A DNA stretch of 64,000 nt, taken from assembly GCA_018873245.2 (NCBI GenBank), contig JAEMBT020000001.1, positions 16,010,220 through 16,074,219 of the forward strand, read 5' to 3'. This DNA is from Archegozetes longisetosus. Its lineage: Eukaryota > Arthropoda > Arachnida > Sarcoptiformes > Trhypochthoniidae. Positions 11,346 through 23,949 of this stretch are shown in pieces (within the stretch, counting starts at the first letter, position 1; the number at the start of each line of letters is the position of its first letter). The notes below the pieces were generated by a model. The model did not search any database. It was not told the origin of the DNA and worked only from the letters and a program-made list of their open reading frames with translations. The translations under genes were made by a program, and so were the position numbers.

Positions 11346-12750
11346 GTAATATTTATTAAAAGAAAGCATGCAATATTTGTACTATAGTGCAATTACTTTT
11401 CGCTTATGAATGCTTGAACAATTTTTTATGTAACTAGAAACTGTTAAGATTTTAAATAGAAGTAAAGAGTATATTTGGATATCGAAACAAAGAACGAGTG
11501 AATTAAAATCTCAACATAAATCAATTTTACTTTTAAGTCAATTTGAAAACTAATACGTGGCGACTGAAATGTGTCACGATTCTATTTCATTTGCATTTCG
11601 TTTCATTTCATCTAATTTTATATTTGAAAGTTATTAAAAGTTTTGCGTTGGACTTGTCTCTGTGGATACCTATATCAATGGTCACCACAACTTGTTTTGT
11701 CAAAACGGTTGAAAGGCGTTAGCTTTCAGCGAAAGGCAAGAGGACTCACTCTCACTCCTGCTTTCGAACCGTTCAATTCAATATTTTCATTTGTATCTAT
11801 TAAAGTAATTATAAGAATAACATTTCAATAAACTATCACTTTTTATATACTTCGTTGTTAATAATTTAATAACAAGAATCCATTGGCCACCAAAGCTTTC
11901 GTGACAAATGAGTTAGCTTGTTTATGAGAATTATATTTAATAATGACTGGAAAAATAAAGAACGATGAAAATAAGTCTATGAGATTCTGGCTATCCATAC
12001 ACCTGGGATCTCATGATATATTTTAATAGAGGTCATCATCCTGATCAAAATTGTCAATGGGCCCACCTCTGTATAATTTATAGTTTATTCGCTAGATGTC
12101 CTTAAAGTAAACGTTTAAAATGAATCTTCGATTTTCTCTAAGGATATTATAGATATCGAAAAACGGGTTCATAGTTGTAATCAGCGTTAAATTCTACATC
12201 GAAATCATATATCATATAATAAAAAATCTTAAAGTGAAAAAATTCGATATAAAATATTTAAAGTCGAATATCTCTAAAAGTATTCGATATAAAAAATTTG
12301 GCTTTCATATTCGGAATCAGCGTTAAAAATACATATAGATCAGTTGAAAAGTCAATTTATAAAATAATGAATTTCAATAACATCTCAAAGCAACACATTT
12401 ACCCGAGATACCAATTCCCGTAGAATTTTTAAATGATATCTGCGTGGAATTGGAGGATCAAGAATAAGTATCGGCGGCGACATTTAGAGGTGTTGAGTGG
12501 GGGCCGAGGGTGGGGTCTCCACCTATGCATTAATGTATCAATAATAACAGATAATTATATCTTATATTATACAATTGATAGCCAGGGCTGTCAAACTTCT
12601 TTATTGAATTAAACTGAAAACCCATGTGTAACGAAACTGTTATTGCTCTCAAAAAATATAACATTAGAGTACATTATGAAATAAAATTTAAACATTCTCT
12701 TGATCTTAAAGACGAACAAAGAAAAAATAAATAGAAGTCCGAATTACAAT
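11346..12750. other. Non-coding stretch, nothing recognised
   Basis: No gene is supported. A few words such as 'attcgatataaaa' recur at about 12240-12300, but they do not form a clear repeat. Confidence 0.4.
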
Positions 12751-12752
12751 CA

Positions 12753-13052
12753 TTTTTCTTTTTTTAATATCAAAATATTTTTTCTTTAATTTTTTTATTT
12801 GAAAATTTGCTTTACTATGCTTTTACCGAACATTGTTCTAAATTATGCTCATACTTTAGTTACCCCGAGATAAGATCAATGTAAATAAAGCATATTCTAT
12901 CTTGAATTTATAAATTATTACTCTTTTTTAATCTTATCTCAATGCAACTGAAGTATGAGCATAATTTGTAACAATGTTCGGGTAAAAGCAAGGTAAGGCA
13001 AACCTTCAAAAAAATTCAAAGGGGAAATATTTTGATATTAAAAAAAGAAAAA
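12753..13052. mobile_element. 300-bp hairpin MITE-like element
   Basis: Two arms of about 120 bp (12753-12875 and 12931-13052) are inverted copies around a ~55-bp loop. Matching words include 'taatatcaaaatattt' with 'aaatattttgatatta', 'gaacattgtt' with 'aacaatgttc', 'tatgctcatactt' with 'aagtatgagcata', and 'gagataagat' with 'atcttatctc'. No reading frame is present. It fits a palindromic MITE. Confidence 0.8.
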
Positions 13053-13693
13053 AGAAATCGTCAATAGTGTACGAGAACCCAACCCCGTTCTATTAATGTT
13101 TAGTACTCTAACTACTCGGGTACTAAGAGTGCTATACGTTAAATGCTTTTAAATTCATTGATTGAATAGGATTTTCACATTATTTATTTTCAATAAAATA
13201 GTACGACATCAAAGCTAAATGAAATCAAGATTCTTCTATAAAAATATTCTATCAAATGTTTGTTTAATCGCAGGGGGTGTAAAGGGTCACTCTCGGACTT
13301 GAAAGTTTGAAGAGTTACGTTGACTTAGAGAAATGCTAGTTTGGAAAATGCACTCTCTTAGAGAATTAGGAAATTTTAATCATTTCGACAAAGAGTTTTT
13401 TCTAATGCAAAATATTCAAAATAATATTTTTTGTTGCTCTTTTTATATATGAAATTAAGTAACAATTTCTTTATCAATTCACAGAACTAATTTCTTTGAA
13501 ATCATATTTTTTCAGTAAATATACTTTTACCATCTCAATAGTCTCAAGAGATAATCAATATGTCATTTCTTCAAACTCATTAAGTCAAACATTTCTCATT
13601 TCCATATCCAATTGAAAGCTTGCTCAAAATCGATAGATTTTTGAAATCACTTGCATAAAAAAATTCACGTAAACTCGAGTTTAATAGAGTATA

Positions 13694-13866
13694 CAGTGAT
13701 ACTTCGACATAATAGATATTCTCACAGTCATTCCTCGTTATGGTGAAAGCATTATTATGTTCCCGATGCACGTAAATTAATAGTAAATAACCTCCTTTTA
13801 GTGAAACTTCGTTATAGTGAATGTCGATTATCAGTCCCAGACATCCACTATAACGATGCATTACTG
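13694..13866. mobile_element. Tigger/pogo-like MITE
   Basis: The termini CAGTGATACTTCGACATA (left) and, reverse-complemented, CAGTAATGCATCGTTATA (right) are related inverted repeats. The sequence contains several 'TCGTTATAGTG'-like words typical of Tigger (CENP-B-related) element ends. It is 173 bp long and has no coding capacity. An open frame across it on the minus strand is accidental. Confidence 0.55.
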
Positions 13867-14126
13867 CGAAAATAATTACAGTATATAATTTCAGTCAAGT
13901 TAGTCTCTGGAAATAATTACAAACAATAGTATCATGTTTTTAATCATCACTCTCAATGACATACATAAATGAGTGTTACTTTATATCTATTTAAGTGCGT
14001 AAGATGTAGATAATCCTAAGAAAATAAAACATAAAGAATTCTTAAAACATTAGATAAAAATATACTTCAGACTATTTCTTGTTTCAACTTCTTATTAGCT
14101 GAAAAATTATCCATCATAGCGATATT

Positions 14127-15791
14127 ATGGGCGATACAGTCAAGTATATCTCTTTTGTTTGGGAAACAATCAAATGTTTAGATTTTGAAACATCACCAGA
14201 ATTTTACTATGGATCTGATTATAATGGAAGTGGAGTTTTGAGATTCACTAATTTGATTTATGTATTGGTCTATAATTCTTATAAATATACAGAATCTTTA
14301 AAAATTTTTGAAAACTTTTAGAATGCGTATTATGATTGTGGCTTTGATACTGATCTATTGCGTACATTCTCGAAAAACTTAAATTTGCGTTTAGTTTTTA
14401 TTAAGCCTAATAAAGAGGATACCGGAAAATTAGGAACTAAAGTCAACGACAAATGGTTCAATGGATCAATGGCTTTATTGCATGAAAATGTAATCCTTTT
14501 ATCAATTTAGCAATACTCGATCAACTTTCAAATTATTTCTATTTTGGCAGAAAGCTGATTATCTATCAGATGATACTTTCAATAATCCAGAGATTTATTA
14601 TGATATAAAGACAACTCCTGTTATCGAGGAGGTTTATCAGTTTTCATTTGCTATGAAAAAACTTTCAAAGTCTTATGGATTTCACAAATTTTTCAATCAG
14701 TTGGAACTTCCGGTCTTAAACTATTATCCAACCAAAGTTAAGACTCATTTATAATTTTTTTCAAATAGGTCTGGATTACATTTTTGGTATCACTAATAAT
14801 TGTCATTGTAGTTGGAGCTCTTAATGCATATTATGTGAAGAACACAAATAAAAGTAACTTCAAACTTATTTTAATGAGATCTATGTTCTACATCTATGAG
14901 ACCATACTATCAAAATCAGGTAAACATTATTTTTAAAAAATTAATTTCTTGGCTGAAAGATTTGGATAAAAATTTAAGGCGTGTCACAATCGTCTATCAC
15001 TTATTTTGGTCAAATCCTTTTCATATTTTGGATATTTTCTTCATCCATATTAAGCGAATCTTACAAAAGTGTGACGTTATCAAATATTGTTCATGAGCCG
15101 AAGATTTGGTACAAAAATATCAAAGAATTGGCTGAAAGTGAGGCTAATTTCGATATCTATATACCTGAAGACACTTTAACTTTCAACTTACTTCTGGAGC
15201 ATTCAAAAAGCAATAGTGAAGATTCTATTTATTGGGAAAGATTATTGAATAAAGTTAAATTAGAGACATTTTCAGGGATGCAAGGCTTTGATAAATTGAT
15301 GGAATTGTGTTCTGGAGGAGTTGCTTTGATCTATAATTCATTGAAAGGCAGACGTATTCTTCCCTTCAAATCTGAATGCGATCTCTCTATTAACGAACTA
15401 AAATATGATGGAATGAATGTTATAAGACTTATACGAAAAGATTATGAATATTCTGATCAAATTATAAGCATGTGAGATATAAATGCTTTTAAGCCTTAAT
15501 TTCATAACTTTCATTGAAACTAAATTTTATTTTTTCTATAGAAGTAATGCTTTGATAGAGTCCGGAATCGATAGACTTTGGGAAAGTTTAGAACAACAAT
15601 TTTTACCACTTATTGTTAGATATCACGACTATGAGTTCAAAAGAGAAACTCAAGCCAGAAATTTGTCTTTTAATGATCTTAGTTGTTCCACATATCTGTT
15701 GATTATTGGATTTAGTTTGGCTTCAATTTCACTAGTCATAGAGCTTTTAAATAATAAAACTTTTGGAGTTCAGATAATGCCAAATAAATAA
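14127..15791 (+). CDS. Divergent ionotropic receptor (IR), tandem copy 1
   Basis: Six exons give 452 residues: 14127-14261, 14322-14489, 14551-14712, 14769-14919, 14979-15471 and 15542-15791. All introns are 56-70 nt with GT-AG ends, and the frames close exactly. The product is a ligand-gated ion-channel-like receptor of the iGluR/IR superfamily, predicted at the plasma membrane of sensory cells. S1 half of the ligand-binding lobe: about residues 30-155, with 'YDCGFDTDLL', 'WFNGSMALL' and 'ADYLSDDTF'. TM1: about 156-178, opening 'VWITFLVSL'. Pore and TM2-TM3 region: about 213-242, 'YFGQILFIFWIF...SESYKS', where canonical receptors carry SYTANLA. S2: about 245-415. Final helix: about 425-445. 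No amino-terminal domain or obvious signal peptide is encoded, so an upstream exon cannot be excluded. The ligand is unknown. Confidence 0.8.
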
Positions 15792-15799
15792 ATCGAGTT

Positions 15800-18120
15800 C
15801 ATCTCAAATGAGATTTTGGAAAGTCTTTAGAAAATAGCCTAAAAATTTTATTTAATTTTCTTATTAAATATCTCATCAAAAGACGATTTCACATCAGATC
15901 AGATATAGATAATTAATAATTTTCAGGTTATTCGATTTCGAAGCTGAAATTTTCTCTTAAACGAATAAATCATAACTTAAGAAGATTTTCACTGAGACTT
16001 ATAAGTCGAGCTCCACAAGTTGTATGAAATTTAAATTTGAAATTAGGTTAGTTAACAAATTTTGCTTTTAAGATTTATCTAATGATGTCTACTGAGGACA
16101 GGGATACCGATAATTCATCGAGTGAAAGCTGGAAAAAATAATTAAAAGAAAGGACTATAGCATAACATTTAAGAATTATTTTCAATAAGTTTAAAATCAA
16201 AGGCGAGTTCAAAGGATAAAAGTTTGATTTTCAGCTTTACACCTGCACTGAATGCTGGAAACATTGTCTAAAAGCTAGAGACTCTAGCGTGAAGCTGGGG
16301 AGTTGACATCCCTAACCGAGAAGGCTATAGGAAATATATAAAATGATTATTCGATAATTACAAATCTTCCTGACTAGAATTTCATTGTAATTAAAGAAAA
16401 AAACTAAAAATTTATTATAAGCATTATAATAAGATTACTAGTCAGGTTATTTGCTTTGATAACATATGTTTTAAGACGTTTAATTATAACTAAAATTTTA
16501 TCCGACGAGCAATGACTAATCAAAATATTAAAATTTCTGCATATATATTTTGCATACAGTAATGTATTAAACTATAGTTGCAATTATAGAGGTATGTATT
16601 ATACTATTGTGTCCTATAAATCTATTGCATTTAAAAAATATTAACAATGATCGAAGTTGCATTTATGGAACATTTTTAACACTAGTTTCTATGGATTAAA
16701 ATTTGGAACTTTTTAATGTCTTTCAATTATTGAACAGTTGCAAGTATAAAATATGCAATTATCGAATATTCATTGTATTATCAACTTATTTGAGTGTAAC
16801 AATAAATACCTTTAGAGCTTCTGTCTCAGTCAAAATAACTCTTGAAAATTCTTTTTTTTTCATAAATTCTGAAGTATCTGTATTTTTATTTCGCATTTTT
16901 TGCTCAAAATCTTTTATTAAAATTTTAGGAGAACTTTTATGGAAAACCCTAGTTAGTTTGTATTTAATCTTTCAATTTTCATCTTAAGATGATTTTAGTG
17001 TGCCACTCAGGGATCAAAAATCAAAACCAAAACGGAAACCTTATATTGCTTTTGAGTTCTCTATCATTAGAATAGTTTTCGGTGTTTTCAGGCCAAATCT
17101 TATGAGATATCCGAATAGACATCTTCAACCTTTACAAAAATTTGTAGACTTTTCTTGTCAGGCCAATAAACTTTAACAGATGTGTTGTACGAATGGATAT
17201 CACGCAATAATGAAATTTAATATTGAACAAAAATGATTATTGATTTGTTTTCATGACTTTATTCGCATGCAATTAACACGTGATCGTAGTTAATGATCAA
17301 AAATGGGAAAATACATCAATGTAATTATCGTTGAGAGTGTGCCTCAAAATATAAAGTCTATTTTCATAACAATTATAGAGTCAATCCACAAACGATTTTT
17401 CAATCCTGCTATTCACATTTTAAATTCAGATCACATATATAAATAATTTTCTGTTATAAACGATATTTTAGTTAAAATACTTTTAAACTGAAATCGATAG
17501 GGAATTATGGAACAAAACTACTTATCATCAAGTAAAAATTCAATATCCTTTGAATGCGATGGCTCAAATATTAAAGTTATGGTGAATTAAGATAATTATA
17601 GGAGATGGAAATTAATTATCGATTTTCTAATCATAACTTTAATGACTCTCAAAGGACATGTGATGTCTTTTGCTTTATAGAAATATTTTATCTGCATAAA
17701 TATTGTTTTTTCTCAAAATTACATAACAAAAATGGATTATTGTGGAAGTGAACTTTCATTATTCATAATTGTTTTAACCAAAATAGAAAGATTTCTAACT
17801 TTTCGTTCAAGCATTTTAACATTCGTTGACTTTATTAGCTGAGAAAACTTAACGATATTTTTTCAAATCATCATTAACTGTGTTTCAGTGTCGCAGATAA
17901 TTGCTACTAAAGACTATTTATATTCATTATTCACTCCAAAATACATTCTTATTGATCGCTTCTAATTGTTAATTGTGAGACATCAACTCAATCAATAAAT
18001 AATTAATACTTGTTTGTAATTAGAATATCCAATATCCAATTCTCAAAGTTTGTCATATTCTTTCATTACGAATCCCTAACTTATTGTATTTACGAATTTT
18101 AATCTAACCATTTAATTAAA
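15800..18120. other. Spacer between the two IR genes
   Basis: AT-rich DNA of about 2.3 kb. The open frame at 16703-16987 is hydrophobic and low-complexity with no family resemblance. No element ends were recognised. Confidence 0.5.
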
Positions 18121-18123
18121 GTC

Positions 18124-19845
18124 ATGGGTGATATGATTGAGTTATTTGATTTTATTTGGAAACCACTGAAATGCTGGAAATTTCAAGATAACGAAGAACT
18201 TTATTTTGGTCAAAATTATAATACAAGTGGTGTTTTGAGATTCACTAATTTAGTTTATGTAAGAAGCCACAGCCTAAGTAATTATTATAATAAGATATTC
18301 ATATTATCTCAAATTCATAGAATGAATATTATGATTGTGGTATCGATACGGATATTTTGTATACATTTTCTAAGTTTTTGAATTTGCGTTTAATTTTTGT
18401 CGAGCCTGACATTAAAGATACTGGAAAACTGGGTACTAAAGTTGACGGAAAATGGGTTAATGGATCCATGGCTTTATTGGATGCAAATGTGACCAATTTC
18501 TGAAACTTAAAAAATGTTTTTTAATTATTCGTTATTTTTGTTAGATAGTAGACTATTTATCAGACGATACTTTCCTTAGCCCTTATATTTATAATGATAT
18601 CAAACCTACTCATGTAATCGATGAAATCTATCAGTTCTCACTGGGAATGAAAAAAATCACCAAATCTAATGGATTGCATAAGCTGTTCGATCAGTTGGAG
18701 CTAACGGTGAGGAAGAACTCAATAAACAGATCCCGAAATATTAATATGCAAACTTTCTCATAGGTGTGGATAGGAATTATGATTTCCTTAGCAGTTGTCA
18801 CAATAGTTGGCTCAATAAACGCATATTTTCGAAAAAATTCCAAGAATATTAATTTTAAAATTCTACTAATTCGTTCTCTTCTTCACTTCTTTGGAAAGCT
18901 TCTATCAATTGAAGGTAAAAAATAATTTTTTTTCTAATCTTAGAAAATAATAATGAATTCGTTTAAGGCACAACTACCACATCAAACAGAAATTTTGGCA
19001 AAATATTATTAATATTTTGGGTTTTTATCTCATTCAATATTCGCGAGTTTTACAAAAGTTTTATGTTGTCTAACTTAGTAAAAGAGCCGAAGATATGGTA
19101 CACAAATATAAAAGAACTAGTGGAAAGTGAAGCAAAATTTGATATCTATATACCTAAAGAAACGTTAACTTATATTTCACTTTTTGAACATTCAAAGAGT
19201 GGTAATAAAGATTCCGTTTATTTCAAGATTTTATTGGATAGGATTAAACTGTCGACTTATTCAGAAATACAAAGAATTGATACTCTTCAAGACTTATGCG
19301 ATGGGAAGAATATTTTAATTTTCAATTCATTAAAGGCCAAACGACTAGAAGTTTTTAAGAGGGAGTGTGATCTGTCAGTAAATGAAATAAAATATGATCA
19401 AACGAATATTATAAGAATTATAAGAAAGAATTACGAATATTCCGATAAATTGATTCACATGTGAGTTATGCAAAATTGTTTTAAAACAGCAATTTTACAG
19501 ATTTTATCAAATCTTTGTTTTTCTGATAGAACTAATGTCTTGGTTGAAGCAGGAATGGATAGACATTGGGATGCATTGGAACAGGAGTCGTTGCCTTTGA
19601 TTTTAAAAAATATTGATTTTACATTCGAGCAAAAAAGTGATGCAAAACAACTTTCTTTTAATGATCTTAATTGGTCTTTCTATTTATTCATAACAGGAAT
19701 GATTATTTCACTAGTTTCAATATTTATTGAACTTTTTCTAAATGATTATTTTAAGAATAATAGATTAAGCATAATTCATAAATCGCATGGAGCTAAGATC
19801 GTCTTTTCGAGACCATACATTTCCTTTCAATTTCAAAATACTTGA
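18124..19845 (+). CDS. Divergent ionotropic receptor (IR), tandem copy 2
   Basis: Six exons give 474 residues: 18124-18258, 18321-18488, 18545-18706, 18764-18914, 18968-19460 and 19530-19845. The first five exons have exactly the lengths of those in the IR gene at 14127-15791 (135, 168, 162, 151 and 493 nt). Protein similarity is clear throughout: 'FYYGSDYN' against 'LYFGQNYN', 'DTGKLGTKV' in both, and 'EPKIWY' in both. The domain order is the same: S1, TM1 (VWIGIMISL), pore region, S2 and a final helix (FYLFITGMIISLVSIF). The C-terminal tail is longer by about 22 residues and lysine/arginine-rich. The gene is intact, with no frameshift. It probably arose by tandem duplication and acts as a sensory receptor subunit; the ligand is unknown. 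Confidence 0.8.
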
Positions 19846-20279
19846 TATTTAACAAGACAAAATTTTTTTAATTCCAAAACAATTGGATCAAAATTATTAC
19901 TTTGATCGAATAAATTTTTTTATTTATATTTACATATGAATTTATAACTACGATTTTTGGACTAACAAACTATTGACTCAAAATGACAATCGCTTGTGAC
20001 AAAAGTTTTAGCCTTAATTAGTAATAGCAGATACGACTTGATTATCATTGAATTTAAATAATTTCTTAGAGTAATCTAAAACGCAAATTGAGACACTTCC
20101 ATCTAACAAAATGTTTTTGCCGAGCTCCATACACACTTTTGTTACTTTCTAAGATGTATTATTCATTAAATATTAATATATTAGTTTTATCAATTCTTAC
20201 ATTTGGAGTAAACAGTATTTTTAATTACAAATGATATAAAATTCTCAAAGTGACCTTAAAATATAAATAGTTTCAATAG

Positions 20280-21540
20280 AAATATTTAACAGAAGCTGAT
20301 AATAGGCCAGTTGAGAAATTTGAGTGATTTCTCAAAATAATTCCAAATATTTGATTAGCACTGACTCCGAACCACATCCCGAACAAACCTCCGATGAAAC
20401 TAAAATAATCATTAAATGTCATAACAGACGTCTATTTGTTCATTATAGAAGGTTCACTTTCGTCCCAGTTTAGTGGCAATTCTTAGAACTTGTGACTCGA
20501 TCGATGCGTTTTTATATGACAGTATTATACAGTATTCATTATTAATACAATCAATGAGGCGCAATTTAGAGCAAAATTTTGTATAGCATTCATTAAATAG
20601 TTTAATTTGTTTCATTTAGACGAATATTAAGATTTTGAAATCTATGATCCAATTGATTGATAGAATTCCTTATAAATCAAGAACAGTTCATTATTGATTC
20701 ACAATGATATCTAATACACTAATACAGTGTTAATTTGATAGCGAATTAAATGGCACTGTATCAATATTATAATGACTATATTTCGATTTATAAAGATATT
20801 CCAAAAATTTAAAATTTAAATGACTTTTTCGCAACAGAATATTCACCATTTGTTATAAAGAAAAGCTTTACACTGTCATCCATATAATTTTTTATTAGTA
20901 CTGGTATGCAATGGGAATGATTGAAAGAAATGCTTTAAAAATTTCTCTTATTTAGATCAATGAACCTCAGCTTTTTGTGATCTTCTGATTCAATATCCAT
21001 TTGTTTGAAAGCGAAATAATCTAATGTAATATATGCATTTGAGAAAAGTACAATTTTTTCAGTAATACTTCCATTGATGATTTTGTTTTACTCGAATCAA
21101 ATCAAATAATTCTTTTGAATAATATTTCGTACGTATCGTTACAATTAAATTTGAAGCATTATCGTAACCTTCATAATCTACTTCATATTTACATCATATT
21201 TAAAATTTTCATATACTTTAATTCATTATAAAATCATCGAAATTATTAAATTTTCTCATTTTATAGTGTTTAACTTCGGAAGTTCCTCAACATTAAACCA
21301 TTAGAAAATAGAAGGTGTTTGTATTTGATCAAAATGTTGATCGATTATTTCCATTTTGAAAATTGATTCAAAACTCATAAAATTGGAAGTCGCTCTCATT
21401 AACTGATTTGAAAGTAATGTAGTGTAAATGATGCATAAGATCCTCTAAATTGTAAAGCAAACTGATTTTAGTATTGATGGATATGATAAGAATAAATTAA
21501 AAATTAACTTCACTTTCAAAATCTTCATTTTTTTCACAAT
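20280..21540 (-). pseudogene. DEG/ENaC-like channel unit W2 (decayed)
   Basis: The minus strand carries a pore-helix signature 'FSFIGGLFGMWFGVSANQIF' at about 20425-20333. It matches the second transmembrane segment of degenerin/epithelial sodium channels (G-G-x-x-G-x-W-x-G-x-S). Upstream on the same strand are short ectodomain-like pieces such as 'EGYDNASNLIVTIRTKYYS' (about 21170-21110), separated by stops and frame changes. It follows unit W1 with almost no spacer. Judged a pseudogene or a very divergent relic. Confidence 0.55.
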
Positions 21541-21599
21541 CCATTTAAAAGATCTGAAATTTTATCAATTTTTCATAATTATTAGTCAAAAATCGATTC

Positions 21600-22440
21600 T
21601 ACTAATTGAACTGATTATCATATATTTTAAATCATCCATTGAGTTTCATGCCATAGACCCAACAATCCACCAAAATTGACTAAATATTGTATGAAATTTA
21701 ATTAAGGGCTTTTGACAATTCAACATATTGAGAACTAATTTTTTCAACCATGGCAAACCACTTAAAAATTCATAAGTATCTTCATTACAAGATACTCTAC
21801 ACATTCGATGCAACCTTTCAAAATCAATTTCGAGGGTCAGATTCTCACAGAATCTATACCTAAGTTTATCATAATTGAAATTATTAATAACATAAGTCAA
21901 AAACGTGATTCTTTGGTAAACAATTATTTTTTAGAAATACTTCCGGAATTTGTTCATTATTACATTGCTCTTGAGATCTAACACTTCCATCATAATATTG
22001 ACAATTAGTTTTATAAGGAGGAGGTAGTCGTTTGAATGAAATCCTATCATATAAGATACCTAATACTTCTGACAACTGAGAAGGTTTGCTTGTTGAAAAA
22101 GAAGGCAATTGATTGCCATCACGTATGAATAAAGATAGTTTTCCTACATTTAACATTAATTGTATTCCAGATATTTTTAGAAAATTATTGAATTTTTATC
22201 TCACCCGACTAAAAAGTGTAACGCAGTGTTTGTCCTTTGCATGACTACTAACCGTATCAAACACGTCGTCACATTCATAATGATTTTCTCCGGAAACATG
22301 ACAAACATAAAAGATACGGGTAATTCAAGCCAATAAGATTCAAATAGTCCGAAACGGGTTTGATTGTCCAATAATTTAGTGTATTTATCGTAACTTGTGT
22401 CAGTATTTTTCAGTGCGCTCATCAAATCGACAAATCTTAT
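21600..22440 (-). pseudogene. DEG/ENaC-like channel unit W1 (5'-truncated, frameshifted)
   Basis: Read on the minus strand. Ectodomain piece with 'FVSGENHYECDD'-like and 'KHCVTLF' segments (about 22440-22200), equivalent to the C-Y-T-F region of ENaCs. Then 'LFIRDGNQLPSFS' and 'RLPPPYKTNCQYYDGS' (22156-21884), the diagnostic LPPPY-x-T-x-C stretch. Then 'RMCRVSCNEDTYEF' (about 21810). Then the pore helix 'NFGGLLGLWHE' (about 21680-21640). At least three frame changes separate these pieces, with no plausible introns between them. The first transmembrane segment is missing where a broken transposase (22580-23121) begins. Non-functional as it stands. Confidence 0.65.
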
Positions 22441-22579
22441 AATTTCTCTTATATTTTTCGTTCCAATTGTATGATCTTATGATAATGACTATTAAACCAT
22501 AATTAGAATTCTTCGATTTACAAGCAGATATAACAGATTTTATTCAATAATACACTTATTACGTACTTTAACACATTTT

Positions 22580-23121
22580 AGAAATTACTTTTGTATTGAT
22601 TAAGAAGTACCTCATAATTGAGAACGTGACGAACAGAATTACCCCAAACTTCTGGTTTAACCTCGTTGAACGCCTCTGACATCAGCTTTTTAATTATTTT
22701 AAATTATTATTAAGGTTTTGATGTTTTACTATCTCTTTCCAAACACTCCAAATCATTTTAATTGGGTTATAGTGACAACAATAAGGGGGCAGTCGGAGGG
22801 GGTGACATCCGAACTGTTTTATGAGATTATCGACATAATATTGAGGCTCACTTTGATTTTTTTGACAATTTCGAGTAGTTTTGTTTTATTTAAATTATTA
22901 TCAAAAGAAATATTGTTATTATTTAACCAATTTTTAAAGTCTTCAAGAGTTGAACACATGTTCAAGGGCTTATTGTATCGCCGGCTATGAACACTACAGT
23001 TGTCATACACAACAACCGTTCCGGGGAACAGATTTGTCAAAAGTTTGTTTTCAATCCAATTCTCAAAGATTTCAGCATTTATTTCAGTTTTATTAGTTAA
23101 TTGACTCATTTTATTAAACAA
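22580..23121 (-). pseudogene. IS630/Tc1/mariner-type DDE transposase remnant
   Basis: The minus-strand frame from 23121 encodes the second catalytic aspartate in 'VVVYDNCSVHS', then the linker 'CSTLEDFKNWLNNNNI' and 'NKTKLLEIVKK'. After a stop and frame change it resumes with 'HPLRLPPYCCHYNPIKMIW' (about 22800-22740) and ends with 'EVKPEVWGNSVRHVLNYE' (about 22670-22610). In intact relatives the NPIE motif carries the last catalytic acid; here it reads NPIK. The N-terminal DNA-binding part and first aspartate are not seen. Truncated, frameshifted and catalytically dead. It separates W1 from anything upstream in the array. Confidence 0.7.
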
Positions 23122-23458
23122 TCACATTTAAAATCACAATTGAATAGTTATTTAATAGTTACTATAAGTTAAAGCATAACGGTATATGTGAACAGTCTTT
23201 TAGGTTATATTGAAATGTTTACAAAATTATACAAAAAACATTAAATGCATGACTAGTTCGAGTACTATTTACAAGTATTATTTACATTGATTACTATATA
23301 TCTACACTGTGTTAAAAAGACCCAAAACATTGAGTATAATTGAATAGTCATAAACTAATTTGTATTGACATTGTGATGTCAGCCATTATTACAATGAGAG
23401 GACTGGTCTGGTCTGACGCATGTGCAGAAGTACTGCAAAGTTATAACAAAACGACTTT

Positions 23459-23701
23459 ATGTCAAAGACTTATGTAATTCCATCGTTCAAATGTATTATT
23501 AAAATATGTTTTGTTTTAATAGTGATTTATAAGTTCGTCGAGGTAACAAAACGATTTTTGAGTTTTCCGACAGAATTAAAGCTTGATATCAAAAATTATT
23601 ATGTTGACGACTTGACATCAATCACCTTTTACTTAGAACGATCTTTTTTGGCAAAGAAGCAAATACAAATATGTCGAAAACTCATCAGAGTTTATAAGTA
23701 A
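23459..23701 (+). pseudogene. DEG/ENaC N-terminal fragment V, opposite strand
   Basis: An 80-residue plus-strand frame holds one membrane segment (about residues 12-30, 'IIKICFVLIVIYKF') followed by 'FLSFPTELKLDIKNYYVDDL'. This resembles the start of unit X on the other strand ('YFSYPYGIKIDINYDKLQPL'). These are the first transmembrane helix and the beginning of the ectodomain of a DEG/ENaC unit. Downstream only scattered similar pieces follow, up to about 23940, without a complete channel. It could alternatively be a first exon, but no good continuation was found. Confidence 0.5.
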
Positions 23702-23949
23702 CCAATACCAAAATTGATTTGAAGAACGCCAAAAGTTTAGAAAATGATACTCATTTCTATTAGTTATTTGAAAGAACAATAACACTGACATTAATTTTAG
23801 ACTGTTCTGCCTATTTGCTTTAATAATGTCTTCAAGTATAACAATAATTGTGAACTAATTGGTAAGGTTTCACATATAAACTTGGCCAAAAAATTTCACT
23901 GGCTAATTATGTATTTAATTAGGTTAAACCATTGGTATAAGCCGTGAAT

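Noticed and set aside
13580-13861. Minus-strand frame of 93 residues
   Set aside because: It runs across the termini of the Tigger-like MITE and is accidental.
16703-16987. Plus-strand frame of 94 residues between the IR genes
   Set aside because: Low-complexity and hydrophobic, with no splice context or family resemblance.
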